Source of the DNA: JBHGBM01 sp041946965
GTDB lineage: Bacteria > Acidobacteriota > Terriglobia > Bryobacterales > Bryobacteraceae
DNA length: 64,000 bases
Direction of reading: 5' to 3'
Assembly (NCBI GenBank): GCA_041946965.1
Contig: JBHGBM010000025.1
Span: 74,758 to 138,757 of the forward strand
Shown here: positions 1-9,103 of the stretch, in pieces
Layout of the letters: each line of letters opens with the position of its first letter
Position numbering within the stretch: the stretch's first letter is position 1
The notes under the pieces: generated by a model
Databases searched by the model: none
What the model was told of the DNA's origin: nothing
What the model saw: the letters and a program-made list of their open reading frames with translations, nothing else
Program-made: the position numbers and the translations under genes

Positions 1-1121
1 GTTGCGCCATACACCCATTCGAGCCCCGGCTCCGGCGCGCGCGGCAGGCGGCCGGTATGGATCCAGACCGCGGCGCCGTAAAGGAACGCCAGGTTCACCA
101 CGGGGGTGAGCAGGTTGCCGGCCAGTCCCTTGCGATCACGCCACAACCAGTAAAGCTGGCGCGGCGCCACGCGCCAGCCGAACCTCTGCCAGGACTGGAG
201 TGTGATCCCCATCACCCAGCGCGTGCGCTGCCGGACGGCCGCGCCGAAGCCGCGCGGAAAATACTCGCGCGTGGCCACGGGCCCCAGCGGGCCGGGGCGC
301 AGGTTGAGGAACACCTGCGGCCAGCCGAGCTGGTGGATGCGCAGCCCCACCTGGTAGTCCTCCGCCAGCGACGCCGGCTCGAAGATGCGGCCGCCCGAAG
401 CCGCCGCAAGCTGATCGAGAACCTCGCGCGCAAAGCCCGTGCCGACGCCATTGGAGGCGATGAAACCGCCCAGCATCTGGCGCACCGGGATGTCCTTGAT
501 CTGGTACTCGGCGAACTCGTCGCAATAGAGCCCGTGGGTCCACTCGCGGGCCGGGGTGGGGAGCGGCAGCACCGGCACCTGCACCATGCCGTAACGCGCG
601 CAAAACCAGCCGGTCAGGCGCGGCGCTTCCGGATCGATCAGGTCCTCGGCGTCGTGTATGACCACCACATCGTAGCGGCTGCCGGACCGCTGCTCTTCGG
701 CGAGCATGCACTCGTAGATGGCGTTGAGGCAATCCGCCTTGGAGGTGGGGCCTGGCTGCGGGTTCATGGCGGCCCGCACGCGGGAATGGCGCCGCGCCAT
801 GCGGTCCACCGCGGCGCGCGTGCCGGGGTCGTTGGGGTACACGCCGACGAAGAAATCGCAGCGCGCCGCGCGTGTCACCTTAAGGTTGTGCCGCAGCATG
901 CGCTCGATCACGCGGTGCTCCTGCCACAGGGGGATGAACACGGCCATGCGGGGGCGCGGCGCCCGGCGCAGTTCGCCCGCCGAGGGCCACTCGAACTCTT
1001 GCCTGCCGGAGGCATACCGCCACGCCAGCGCAAGTTGCAGAAAGAGATCGTCGATCCCGCTCACGAGCGCCCAGAGCGCCACCACGGCGAGGCACGCGGG
1101 CACCCACTCGAATTGCGGCAC
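1..1121 (-). CDS. NfrB-like family 2 glycosyltransferase (3' end outside window)
   Basis: This is an inner-membrane processive glycosyltransferase of the type annotated as bacteriophage N4 adsorption protein B (NfrB)-like. The reading frame runs off the window edge, so the C-terminus is missing. A hydrophobic N-terminal segment is followed by a GT-A core. The motif HDAEDLIDPE holds the metal/UDP-binding acids, SKADCLNAIYE and FIASNGVGTGFARE are conserved stretches, an EDYQVGLR motif follows, and QRTRW matches the QxxRW signature of processive GT2 enzymes. I chose a GTG start (MPQFEW), because no ATG lies between it and the in-frame stop of the upstream gene 40 bases away. It lies just downstream of the sheath-like gene on the same strand and may share its transcript. 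The family is clear; the sugar and acceptor are unknown. Confidence 0.85.
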   Translation of the reverse strand, partial: MPQFEWVPACLAVVALWALVSGIDDLFLQLALAWRYASGRQEFEWPSAGELRRAPRPRMAVFIPLWQEHRVIERMLRHNLKVTRAARCDFFVGVYPNDPGTRAAVDRMARRHSRVRAAMNPQPGPTSKADCLNAIYECMLAEEQRSGSRYDVVVIHDAEDLIDPEAPRLTGWFCARYGMVQVPVLPLPTPAREWTHGLYCDEFAEYQIKDIPVRQMLGGFIASNGVGTGFAREVLDQLAAASGGRIFEPASLAEDYQVGLRIHQLGWPQVFLNLRPGPLGPVATREYFPRGFGAAVRQRTRWVMGITLQSWQRFGWRVAPRQLYWLWRDRKGLAGNLLTPVVNLAFLYGAAVWIHTGRLPRAPEPGLEWVYGA

Positions 1122-1160
1122 TGAAGAAACACAGTGCCGCGCGCGTCCGAAAAATCTCAG

Positions 1161-2567
1161 TTAAGCCCAGCGGCCCCGCAGGGCCGACGGCGGATCGGCG
1201 ATCGACTGGAACCGCAGCAGCCTGGCCCGGTCCGTACCCTTCATGGTGACCAGCGGCATGATGCCGCGCTCCAGAACGGCTTCGGCGGCCGCCTCGGTCA
1301 GCAGCGTTTCGGCGCAGGGCTTCAGGTGCGACTCGCCACCGCTGCGGTACACATGCGCGGGCAGGCCGTCCACATCCAGGTACGAGCCGGGACGCAGGCC
1401 CCATCCATCCTCGGCGTAGCTCTCCGCCACCAGTGAGACGCAAGCGAACACGGGGTTGCCCCAAAGATAGTCCTGGTGTGCGGGCTCCCCGGGCATCTCT
1501 TCGAACTCGAAGCTCTCCACCGCGGAAGTCTGCGGGCCGTAGGGCAGCCGCAGAAGGAAGCGCGGCAGAGCGAGCCCGATCCAGGGGGCCTCGGCCGCGG
1601 CGCGCAACTTCCGCCAGGCGGCGTCCAGCGCCGGGTCCGGAGTCCACGCGCGCGGGTCCGGCGCAGCGGCCAGCGAGCGGCAGCCGAGCAGCCGCGCACT
1701 CGCCTGGGCCAGCACGGGAGCTCCGGCCGCGCGGGCCGAGGCGGCCAACTCCGCCAGCCGCTCCAGTTCCTGCTCGTTGGCCCCGAACACCAGCGCCGCG
1801 GCCACCAGCGCCCACGGCTCCGCCCCGATGGGCTGCGAGACGAGTACGCGCCGGGCGGCGTCCAGCCCGCCCTCGGCCGCGTCCATGATGTAGAGCTTGA
1901 GCCCCGCTTCGGTCTCCATGCGGCGAGTGAGGAAGAATAGCCCGCGCCAGGCCGACTCCACCGCCTGGAATTCGGGGTGATGCAGGATGGCGCGCATCTG
2001 CGCCGCAACGGTTTCGTCGAGCTGCGCCACCATCTCCGCCTGCCGGGGATCCGGCTTGGGCTCGACGTGCGGCGCCACGATGTTCCGCACCAGCAGGTCG
2101 AAATCGTCGATGGCGCGTTCGGGCGGAGCATCGGCGGGCGAAACCTCGTCCAGCATGCTCGCCACCAGCTCCGAAGGCGTCAGCCTGGGCGGGCGCGCGG
2201 GCGCGGGCCGGGGCGGCGTCCACGAGCGCATCTCCGCCGCGGCGGCCTGAAAGCTGCCGCGGTCGAGCAATTTCCCGCGCAAGTCGCGCAGGGTCTGGAA
2301 GATGTCCAGAGAGGCGAACAGCCGGTCGGGATGAAAATCGTCCAGCTCGCGCACCCTGAGGGGGCCGAGCCGCACACCCGCCCGGTCCAGTACGCTGTCG
2401 AAGTTATCGCGGTCCACCAGCGTGGGGCGGCTGAGAGCCGCCGCGCCGAAATTGCCGATCAGCAGAATGCGGAAGGAGACATCGGCGGTTTCCGTCACCG
2501 GCCAGCGTTCCGGCTGCAACTCGCCGGCTTCCAGTTCGACGCCGGCCCAGGAAGATGTCCGAGGCAT
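1161..2567 (-). CDS. TssB-TssC-like fused type VI contractile sheath protein
   Basis: This 468-residue protein resembles the contractile sheath of type VI secretion systems, with both sheath subunits apparently in one chain. Residues 30-108 look like TssB: SFRILLIGNFG, a VDRDNFDSVL stretch, and LDDFHPDRLF followed by LDIFQTLRDLR. A Pro/Ala-rich linker covers about 115-150. Residues about 185-465 look like TssC: ILHHPEFQAVESAWRGL, WIGLALPRFLLRLPYG, YLWGNPVF and the C-terminal MKGTDRARLLRFQSI. The total is much shorter than separate TssB (about 160) plus TssC (about 490). No other T6SS gene is in the window; the glycosyltransferase follows and the antiporter is divergent. It could be a component of a divergent or non-canonical contractile apparatus. 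Family assignment is good; the functional context is unknown. Confidence 0.8.
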   Translation of the reverse strand: MPRTSSWAGVELEAGELQPERWPVTETADVSFRILLIGNFGAAALSRPTLVDRDNFDSVLDRAGVRLGPLRVRELDDFHPDRLFASLDIFQTLRDLRGKLLDRGSFQAAAAEMRSWTPPRPAPARPPRLTPSELVASMLDEVSPADAPPERAIDDFDLLVRNIVAPHVEPKPDPRQAEMVAQLDETVAAQMRAILHHPEFQAVESAWRGLFFLTRRMETEAGLKLYIMDAAEGGLDAARRVLVSQPIGAEPWALVAAALVFGANEQELERLAELAASARAAGAPVLAQASARLLGCRSLAAAPDPRAWTPDPALDAAWRKLRAAAEAPWIGLALPRFLLRLPYGPQTSAVESFEFEEMPGEPAHQDYLWGNPVFACVSLVAESYAEDGWGLRPGSYLDVDGLPAHVYRSGGESHLKPCAETLLTEAAAEAVLERGIMPLVTMKGTDRARLLRFQSIADPPSALRGRWA

Positions 2568-2651
2568 AGATGCAACTTTAGCTCAGGCGGGAACTCGCGG
2601 AGCGATTCTTAACGTTTCTTCATGCGGCCGCGTGCGGCATAATAGGGGTTT

Positions 2652-3872
2652 ATGCTGGCATTCCTGCTCGCCTCGGCCGGGGAGTTGAGCGCGGTTGAAA
2701 TCCCTCTCTCCATGCTGGCGGTGTTCGGCTCCGCGAAACTGCTTTCGGAGATCTTCGAGCGGTTGGGCCAGCCGGGGATTGTGGGCGAGATCCTGGCCGG
2801 CATCCTCATCGGCCCTTATGTGCTCGGCTGGATGGCGCCGAACGTCGTGCTGACGGTGCTTGCCGACCTGGGGGTCATGTTCCTGCTGTTCCGGGTGGGC
2901 CTGGAGGTGAAGGCCTCGGAGTTGATGAACGTGGGCGGCACGGCGGTGGCGGTGGCGGTGGCAGGCGTGACGGTGCCGTTTGTGCTCGGCTGGGGCATCT
3001 CGGTGCTTTGGGGCGAGCCCGCGATTGAAGCCATCTTTACCGGCGCGGCCATGGTGGCCACCAGCGTCGGCATCACCGCACAGGTGCTGGCCTCCAAGGG
3101 ATTGCTGGAACTGAGGGCCAGCAAGATCATCCTGGCCGCGGCGGTGATCGACGACGTGCTGGGGCTGCTTGTGCTGGCGCTGGTCAGCAGCATGGCCAAA
3201 GGCGGCATCAATTTCATCGAGTTGGGGACCACGGCGGCCATCGCCATCGGGTTCACCGTCCTGGTGGCCAAGTGGGGTACCCGGGCCATGCACCGCGTGG
3301 TTCCGCGGGTGCAGGCGCGGATGAGCCTGGCCGAGGCGCAGTTCGCCTTCTCCATGACCATGCTGTTCGGGCTCGCGCTGCTGGCGGTGTATGCCGGAGT
3401 GGCGGCCATCGTGGGTGCGTTTCTGGCGGGCATGGCGCTTTCGGAAAGCGTGGACCGCCGCGTGGCGGACCTGACCAACGGCGTCACCGAACTGCTGGTG
3501 CCGTTCTTCCTGGTTGGCATCGGGCTGCACTTCAACGTGGCCGCCTTTTCGAGCGCTTCCACGCTGATGCTGGCGCTCACGATTTTCGTGGCCGCGGTGA
3601 TCTCGAAGTGGGTGGGCTGCGGGCTGGGCGCCATCCGGCTGGGGCGCGTGGACGCCATGCGCATAGGGGTCGGCATGGTGCCGCGGGGCGAAGTGGGAAT
3701 GGTGGTGGCGCAGATCGGCCTCGGCATGGGGGTCATGTCGGGAGGGGTCTACGGGATTGTGGTTTTCATGTCGGTGGCCACCACCCTGATCGCCCCGCCG
3801 CTGCTGAACTGGGCCTACCGCGGGGCGGCCGCCGCGGCTGGGGGTGGGGAAGAGATCCCGCGGCTGGGGTAG
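2652..3872 (+). CDS. Kef/CPA2-type cation:proton antiporter
   Basis: This 406-residue polytopic membrane protein belongs to the CPA2 monovalent cation:proton antiporters (Na_H_Exchanger family). It shows about 12 hydrophobic segments. GQPGIVGEILAGILIGP near residue 40 is the typical early motif, and AAVIDDVLGLLVLALV carries the paired acidic residues of the transport site. The C-terminal half includes MVPRGEVGMVVAQIG, another family hallmark. It lacks the cytoplasmic TrkA-N domain of KefB/KefC, so it resembles the shorter NapA/GerN-like members. It is divergent from the sheath-like gene, with an 84-base shared upstream region. The next gene starts 4 bases after its stop, so they may be co-transcribed. 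Ion specificity cannot be read from sequence. Confidence 0.9.
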   Translation: MLAFLLASAGELSAVEIPLSMLAVFGSAKLLSEIFERLGQPGIVGEILAGILIGPYVLGWMAPNVVLTVLADLGVMFLLFRVGLEVKASELMNVGGTAVAVAVAGVTVPFVLGWGISVLWGEPAIEAIFTGAAMVATSVGITAQVLASKGLLELRASKIILAAAVIDDVLGLLVLALVSSMAKGGINFIELGTTAAIAIGFTVLVAKWGTRAMHRVVPRVQARMSLAEAQFAFSMTMLFGLALLAVYAGVAAIVGAFLAGMALSESVDRRVADLTNGVTELLVPFFLVGIGLHFNVAAFSSASTLMLALTIFVAAVISKWVGCGLGAIRLGRVDAMRIGVGMVPRGEVGMVVAQIGLGMGVMSGGVYGIVVFMSVATTLIAPPLLNWAYRGAAAAAGGGEEIPRLG

Positions 3873-3876
3873 TACA

Positions 3877-4698
3877 ATGACCAGGAGAGACCTTCTGGGC
3901 GCGGCATCCACCGCGCTGCCATTCCAGGTACGAAAAGACGTGATTAGGTACATACGCTTCCAACGCGGCAACGCGGCCGCTTACGGCATACTCGACGGGG
4001 AAACGGTGCGGGAGATCGAAGGCGGTCTGTTCGGGCCGCGCCGCGAGACCGGGGCCCGGCACAAGTTCGCCGAGGTCAAGCTGCTCTATCCCTGCGAGCC
4101 CACCAAGATCCTGGCGGTGGGACGCAACTACCACAGCCACCTCGGGACACGCACGGCGCCGTCACGCCCGGAGATTTTCTATAAGCCGCTCACCTGCCTG
4201 CTCAACCCGGGAGATCCCATACGGTTCCCGCCGGAGGCGCGCAACGTGCATTACGAGGGCGAACTGGTGGCGGTCATCGGCAAGCGCGCGTGCGGCGCCT
4301 CGAAAGACGAGGCCCGCGACGCCATTTTCGGCGTCACCTGCGGCAACGACGTGAGCGAGCGCGACTGGCAGAACGGCTCCGACAAGGACCTGCAATGGTG
4401 GCGAGCCAAGGGCGCCGACACCTTCGGACCGCTCGGGCCGGCCATCGCCGTGGGCCTGGATTACGGCAACCTGCTGCTCCAGACGCGCCTGAACGGCGAG
4501 GTGGTGCAGAAGCAATCCACCGCCGACCTGATGTTCGACCTCCCCACCATCGTGAGCTTCATCAGCCGCTACGTCACGCTGCTGCCCGGCGACGTCGTGT
4601 ATACCGGGACCCCAGGCACGACCCGGCCCATGAAGCCCGGCGATGTGGTCGAGGTCGAGGTCGAGGGCATAGGGGCGCTGCGCAATCCCGTCGCCTGA
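3877..4698 (+). CDS. Fumarylacetoacetate hydrolase family protein
   Basis: This is an FAH-fold enzyme of the group including 2-hydroxyhepta-2,4-diene-1,7-dioate isomerase and acylpyruvases, which act on carboxylated keto acids in aromatic degradation. The core begins at VIRYIRFQRG. ILAVGRNYHSH, the metal-binding HYEGELVAVIGK, TCGNDVSERDWQ, and YTGTPGTT with the C-terminal GDVVEVEVEGIG are all characteristic. The ATG at 3877 adds an N-terminus (TRRDLLGAASTALPF) that looks like a short or decayed twin-arginine signal. A GTG at 3940 would give a conventional cytoplasmic protein beginning MIRYIRF. I kept the longer form because many genes in this window start with similar RR motifs. Substrate unknown. 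Confidence 0.85.
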   Translation: MTRRDLLGAASTALPFQVRKDVIRYIRFQRGNAAAYGILDGETVREIEGGLFGPRRETGARHKFAEVKLLYPCEPTKILAVGRNYHSHLGTRTAPSRPEIFYKPLTCLLNPGDPIRFPPEARNVHYEGELVAVIGKRACGASKDEARDAIFGVTCGNDVSERDWQNGSDKDLQWWRAKGADTFGPLGPAIAVGLDYGNLLLQTRLNGEVVQKQSTADLMFDLPTIVSFISRYVTLLPGDVVYTGTPGTTRPMKPGDVVEVEVEGIGALRNPVA

Positions 4699-4742
4699 TT
4701 AAGTTTCCGGTTCTCCCCGCCGATATGTAGGGCGAGGAAGCC

Positions 4743-7673
4743 GTGAGGGTCTTTCTTGTCTTCGGGCTGATGGCGGCCTGGCTGCCCGGCGCGCCGCCGG
4801 AGCTCACGCGCGTGGAACAGATCCGGCGGCTCACTCCGGAAGAGGCCGGCCGCGCCTACCCGGTGCGGGTTCGCGGAATCATCACCTATAACGACCTGGC
4901 CTTGCGCACCGCCTACTTCCGGGACGCCACCGGAAGCGTATTCCTGGAGCGCGGCCCGCGGCCTCTGGGTGCCCGTCCGGGCGACCGTGTGGAAATCTAC
5001 GGGGTTACGAACGCCGGCCGGTTCAATCCCACGCTGGCGCCGTTGCAGATGAAGGTCCTGGGCCGGGCGCCCCTGCCGCGCGGCAAGCGGGTCACCTTCG
5101 GCAGGCTCGCCAACGGGCTGGAGGCTTCGCAGTGGGTGGAGATTTCCGCCGTGGTCCGGGAGGCGACCTGGAACCGCAAGCGCAAATGCGTGGATCTCCT
5201 GCTGAGCGAGGACGGCAACCTGTTCCGGGCCGTGGTGCCCAACATCGCGGCCGACGCCGGCCTGGGCGCCCTGGTAGGGGCGCGGGTGCTGGCGCGGGGG
5301 CACTGCGGAACCAAGTTCAACACCAACCGGCAGCTTACCGGCTTCGAGCTGCGAATTACCGATCCCTCCCTGCTGAAAGTGGAACACGCGGCGCCGCCGG
5401 ACCCTTTTGCCGCGCCGGTACGGAAGAGTTCGGCGCTGTTCAGCTACATGCCCGGCGGAGGCGAAGGGCTGCGGGAAAAGGTGCGGGGGACCGTGCTCTG
5501 GTTCGTCCCGGGAGAGGCCGTGTACCTGCGCGACAGCGCGGGAGCCCTTCCCGTGGAAACGCGGCAGCAGGCCCCGGCGCTGGCGCCCGGGGACATCATC
5601 GAGGCCGTCGGCTTCGTCGCCGTGCGCGAGTTCGTCCCCGCCTTGGAGAATGCGATCTACCGGCGCGTGGGCGGCGGTCCGGCGCCGGCGCCGGTGCCGC
5701 TGCGGGCGGCCGCGGCGCTGCGCGGAGACCCGCATTTCGATCTGGTTCGCGTGGAGGCCACGCTGCTTGACACCATACGCTCCACCAGCGAGCACGTGCT
5801 GATTCTGGGATCGGAGGGATTGATTTTCAACGCCGTGCTCCCCGGCAAGAACTTCCGGCCCCTTGAAGAGGGCAGCCGGCTGGCGCTTACCGGCATCTGC
5901 GTGCTGCACGCGGAGCGGGGCGCGGCGGCGCGGTCATTCCATATCCGGCTGCGCACACAGAGCGATATCGCGGTGCTGAGCCGGCCGCCCTGGTGGAACC
6001 TGCGGCACGCGCTCTGGCTGCTCGGCCTGATGACGGCGTTGATCCTGCTGGCGCTCGCCTGGGGCGTGGCCATGCGCCGCCGCGTGCGCGCCCAGACCAA
6101 GGTCATCCGGCAGAAACTGGAGCGCGAGAACGCGCTCGAAGAGCGCTACCGCGACCTGTTCGAAAACGCCACCGATATCGTCTACGCTTGCGAGCTGGAC
6201 GGCCGCATCATAACGCTGAACCAGGCCGGCGAGCGGGTCATGGGCTATTCCCGCGAGGAGATCGCCGGCGTGCGCATCCTCGACCTGCTGCCCCCCGAAA
6301 CACGGTCTCACGGAGAGGAGTTGCTGCGGGGCTTCCGCGAGGGCACGCCCGCGACCGGCTTCGAGCTGGAAGTTCTGAACCGCTCGGGAGCGCGTCTCAC
6401 GCTGGACGTCTCGGCCCGGCTGAGGAGCAGCGGCGGCCGGCCGCCGCGTATCGAAGGCATCGCGCGCGATATCACCGACCGCAAGCGCTTCGAGCGCGAA
6501 CTGCGTGAAGCCAAGGAAGCCGCCGAGGCTGCCAGCAACGCCAAGAGCGAGTTTCTGGCCAACATCAGCCACGAGATCCGCACGCCTCTCAACGGCATGA
6601 TGGGGATGACCGAACTGGCGATGGCCACGCCGCTCACCGCCGAGCAGCGCGAATACCTGGAGACGGTGAGGTCGTCGGCTGACTACCTGATGGCCATCAT
6701 CAACGATGTGCTGGATTTTTCGAAAATCGAGTCCGGCAAGCTGAGCTTCGAAACGGCGGCGTTCCGGCTGGACCGTTGCCTGGATGAAGCCCTCAAGGCG
6801 CTGGAGATCCGCGCCGCTCAGAAGGGCGTGGCGATGCGGCGCGCGATCGCCGAGGGCACGCCCGAGTGGGTCTTGGGCGACGCCCTCCGGTTGCGCCAGG
6901 TGCTCCTCAACCTTGCGGGCAATGCCGTCAAGTTCACCGACGCGGGAGTGGTGGAGGTGCGGGTGGAGCCGGTGCGGCTCGAGGAAGACGTCGCGGAACT
7001 GCGCTTCACCGTGATGGATACCGGCATCGGCATCCCGCCGGAAAAGCACCAGTCCATCTTCGAAGCCTTCGTGCAGGCGGACGGGTCCACCGCGCGCCGC
7101 TACGGCGGCACGGGGCTCGGCCTGGCGATCTGCACCCGCCTCGTCGCGCGGATGGACGGCCGCATCTGGGTGGAGAGCGAGCCGGGACGCGGCAGCAGCT
7201 TCCACTTTACGGCGGTATTTGGCCGGGCCGCCGCTCCGGGACCGGAGTCCGCAGCGGCGGAGGCGGGCATTGTTCCCCGGCGCGCGCTGCGCATTCTGCT
7301 GGCGGAGGACAATCCCATCAACCAGCGGCTGGCGCGTGCGATCCTTGAAAAGCACGGCCACTCGGTAGTCGTGGCGCCGGACGGCGTGGAAGCCGTGCGC
7401 GCGATGGAAAACGGAGCCTTCGACGTCGTGCTCATGGACGTGCAGATGCCCGGCATGGATGGCCTGGAAGCCACCCGCATATTGCGCGCCCGGGAAGCCC
7501 ACACGGGCGGCCATGTGCCCATCCTGGCCATGACCGCTCACGCCATGCGCAGCGATGAAGCGCGCTGCCGGGCCGCCGGCATGGACGGCTACATCGCCAA
7601 GCCCGTGCGCGCGGCCGAACTGGTGGAGCGCATTGAGACGCTGACGGCGCCGGCGGAGGCCATCCTACAATAG
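4743..7673 (+). CDS. Hybrid sensor histidine kinase (PAS-HisKA-HATPase-REC)
   Basis: This is a 976-residue membrane sensor kinase. It has an N-terminal signal peptide, a roughly 400-residue periplasmic region with OB-fold-like segments (GIITYNDLALRTAYFRDATG is typical), a transmembrane helix near 420-440, a PAS domain about 465-580, HisKA with FLANISHEIRTPLNGMMGM (phospho-His near 610), HATPase_c with DTGIGIPPEK and GGTGLGLAI, and a receiver domain with LMDVQMPGMDG (phospho-Asp near 899). The GTG start is supported by a GAGGAAG Shine-Dalgarno sequence just upstream. There is no separate response regulator or Hpt gene next to it, so the output partner is elsewhere. The sensing region is typical of acidobacterial kinases; its ligand is unknown. 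Confidence 0.93.
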   Translation: MRVFLVFGLMAAWLPGAPPELTRVEQIRRLTPEEAGRAYPVRVRGIITYNDLALRTAYFRDATGSVFLERGPRPLGARPGDRVEIYGVTNAGRFNPTLAPLQMKVLGRAPLPRGKRVTFGRLANGLEASQWVEISAVVREATWNRKRKCVDLLLSEDGNLFRAVVPNIAADAGLGALVGARVLARGHCGTKFNTNRQLTGFELRITDPSLLKVEHAAPPDPFAAPVRKSSALFSYMPGGGEGLREKVRGTVLWFVPGEAVYLRDSAGALPVETRQQAPALAPGDIIEAVGFVAVREFVPALENAIYRRVGGGPAPAPVPLRAAAALRGDPHFDLVRVEATLLDTIRSTSEHVLILGSEGLIFNAVLPGKNFRPLEEGSRLALTGICVLHAERGAAARSFHIRLRTQSDIAVLSRPPWWNLRHALWLLGLMTALILLALAWGVAMRRRVRAQTKVIRQKLERENALEERYRDLFENATDIVYACELDGRIITLNQAGERVMGYSREEIAGVRILDLLPPETRSHGEELLRGFREGTPATGFELEVLNRSGARLTLDVSARLRSSGGRPPRIEGIARDITDRKRFERELREAKEAAEAASNAKSEFLANISHEIRTPLNGMMGMTELAMATPLTAEQREYLETVRSSADYLMAIINDVLDFSKIESGKLSFETAAFRLDRCLDEALKALEIRAAQKGVAMRRAIAEGTPEWVLGDALRLRQVLLNLAGNAVKFTDAGVVEVRVEPVRLEEDVAELRFTVMDTGIGIPPEKHQSIFEAFVQADGSTARRYGGTGLGLAICTRLVARMDGRIWVESEPGRGSSFHFTAVFGRAAAPGPESAAAEAGIVPRRALRILLAEDNPINQRLARAILEKHGHSVVVAPDGVEAVRAMENGAFDVVLMDVQMPGMDGLEATRILRAREAHTGGHVPILAMTAHAMRSDEARCRAAGMDGYIAKPVRAAELVERIETLTAPAEAILQ

Positions 7674-7679
7674 TCGTGA

Positions 7680-8909
7680 ATGCGCCTGATGCTGTTTGCC
7701 GCGACCACCGGCTACCAGATCCGGGTGTTCGCGGAAGCCGCCCGGCGCCTCGGCGTGGATTTCCGGCTGGCCACGGACCGCTGCCGCCGGATTGAGGACC
7801 CCTGGGGCGACCACGCCCTGCCGGTACGTTTTGGCGATACGGCCGGCTCGCTCAAGTTGCTGCGGCTGCACCGTTTCGACGCCGTCGTGGCCGTGGGAGA
7901 CGCGCCCACGGTGCTGGCTGCCGAAGCGGCGGAGCAGAAGGGGATCCTGTTCCACCCGCCCGCGGCGGTGCGCGCCTGCCGCAACAAGTTTCTGGCCCGT
8001 CAGGCCTATCAGGCCGCGGGGCTCCCCGTGCCCTCATTTTTCACCGCGCGGCTGGCGGACGGCCCGGCAGCGGCGGCCGCCCGCGCTCCCTATCCGTGCG
8101 TGCTCAAGCCGCTCGGCCTTTCGGGCAGCCGGGGGGTGATCCGCGCCAACACTCCTGACGAGTTCGCGGCGGCGTTCCACCGCATCCGCGGCATCCTGGC
8201 TGATCCGGAGATCCGTCGCCAGCGCCAGGAACATGACACGTTCGTGCAGGTGGAAAGCTACATCCCGGGCCGCGAGTTTGCCGTGGAAGGCCTGGTCACG
8301 GGCGGCGATCTGCGAGTGCTGGCCCTGTTCGACAAGCCCGACCCGCTGGAAGGCCCTTATTTCGAAGAGACCATCTACGTCACTCCCTCGCGCGCGGATG
8401 CCTCCCTCCAGGAAGCGATTGTGGACACGGTGCGGCGCGCGGCGGGGGCGCTCGGGCTGCGGCACGGTCCGTTGCACGCCGAATGCCGCGTCGACGAGCG
8501 GGCTGTGTGGATGCTGGAAATCGCCGCGCGGCCCATCGGGGGACTCTGCGCGAAAACGCTGCGCTTCACCGGCGGCATGCCGCTCGAAGAACTCATCATC
8601 CGGCACGCCATCGGCGAAGACGTACGCGGCGCGCAACTGGAAGGCCCCGCCTCCGGCGTGATGATGATCCCCATCCCGAAATCCGGCGTATTTCAAAGCG
8701 TGCGCGGCGTGGAGCGGGCCGCCGCCGTGCCTTGCATCGAGGAAGCGCTCATTACCGCCACGCCCGGCCAGGTGCTGAAACAACTCCCCGAGGGCTCCAG
8801 TTATCTCGGTTTCCTCTTCGCGCGCGCGGCCGCGCCGGAGGCGGTGGAAGAGGCGCTCCGCGCGGCGCACGCGGAGCTGGCATTCGAGATCAGCACCGCT
8901 CTCGCGTGA
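7680..8909 (+). CDS. ATP-grasp domain protein
   Basis: This 409-residue ATP-grasp enzyme belongs to the carboxylate-amine/thiol ligase superfamily. The N-terminus (MRLMLFAATTGYQIRVFAEAA) is the Rossmann-like pre-grasp part. PYPCVLKPLGLSGSRGVI is the ATP-binding loop with its lysine, and VESYIPGREFAVEGLV and MLEIAARPIGGLC supply the acidic metal ligands and the conserved Arg. It starts 6 bases after the hybrid kinase stop, suggesting one transcript. The context does not identify an amino-acid, peptide or other acid substrate. The superfamily is certain; the reaction is unknown. Confidence 0.88.
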   Translation: MRLMLFAATTGYQIRVFAEAARRLGVDFRLATDRCRRIEDPWGDHALPVRFGDTAGSLKLLRLHRFDAVVAVGDAPTVLAAEAAEQKGILFHPPAAVRACRNKFLARQAYQAAGLPVPSFFTARLADGPAAAAARAPYPCVLKPLGLSGSRGVIRANTPDEFAAAFHRIRGILADPEIRRQRQEHDTFVQVESYIPGREFAVEGLVTGGDLRVLALFDKPDPLEGPYFEETIYVTPSRADASLQEAIVDTVRRAAGALGLRHGPLHAECRVDERAVWMLEIAARPIGGLCAKTLRFTGGMPLEELIIRHAIGEDVRGAQLEGPASGVMMIPIPKSGVFQSVRGVERAAAVPCIEEALITATPGQVLKQLPEGSSYLGFLFARAAAPEAVEEALRAAHAELAFEISTALA

Positions 8910-8915
8910 GGTCCG

Positions 8916-9103
8916 CTACAGCTTCGACCGCGGCGGCACGTAGTCCGGCGGGAAGGCGGCGCCTTCTCCAAAGAAATACTGGTCCATCTGCTCGAGCAGG
9001 AACTGCTGGGCCTGCGGGTTGCCCAGGTTCAGCCGGTACTCGTTCATGAGGATCTTCATGTGCTCGAGCCACATCTTCCAGGCCTGCTTGGAGACGCGCG
9101 CAA
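8916..9103 (-). pseudogene. yggX: 5'-truncated yggX (Fe(2+)-trafficking / oxidative damage protection protein) remnant
   Basis: The minus strand encodes only the C-terminal two thirds of a YggX-family protein. RVSKQAWKMWLEHM, KILMNEYRLNL, FLLEQMDQYFFGEG and AFPPDYVPP match the family. The N-terminal part of about 30 residues, including the conserved cysteine, is absent. Reading upstream, similarity stops near 9100-9105, no ATG or GTG start is available, and the frame hits a TGA at 9126-9128. The break falls exactly where the oppositely oriented VOC gene begins, leaving no intergenic sequence. This is either a real rearrangement that killed yggX or a misjoin in the assembly. Confidence 0.75.
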
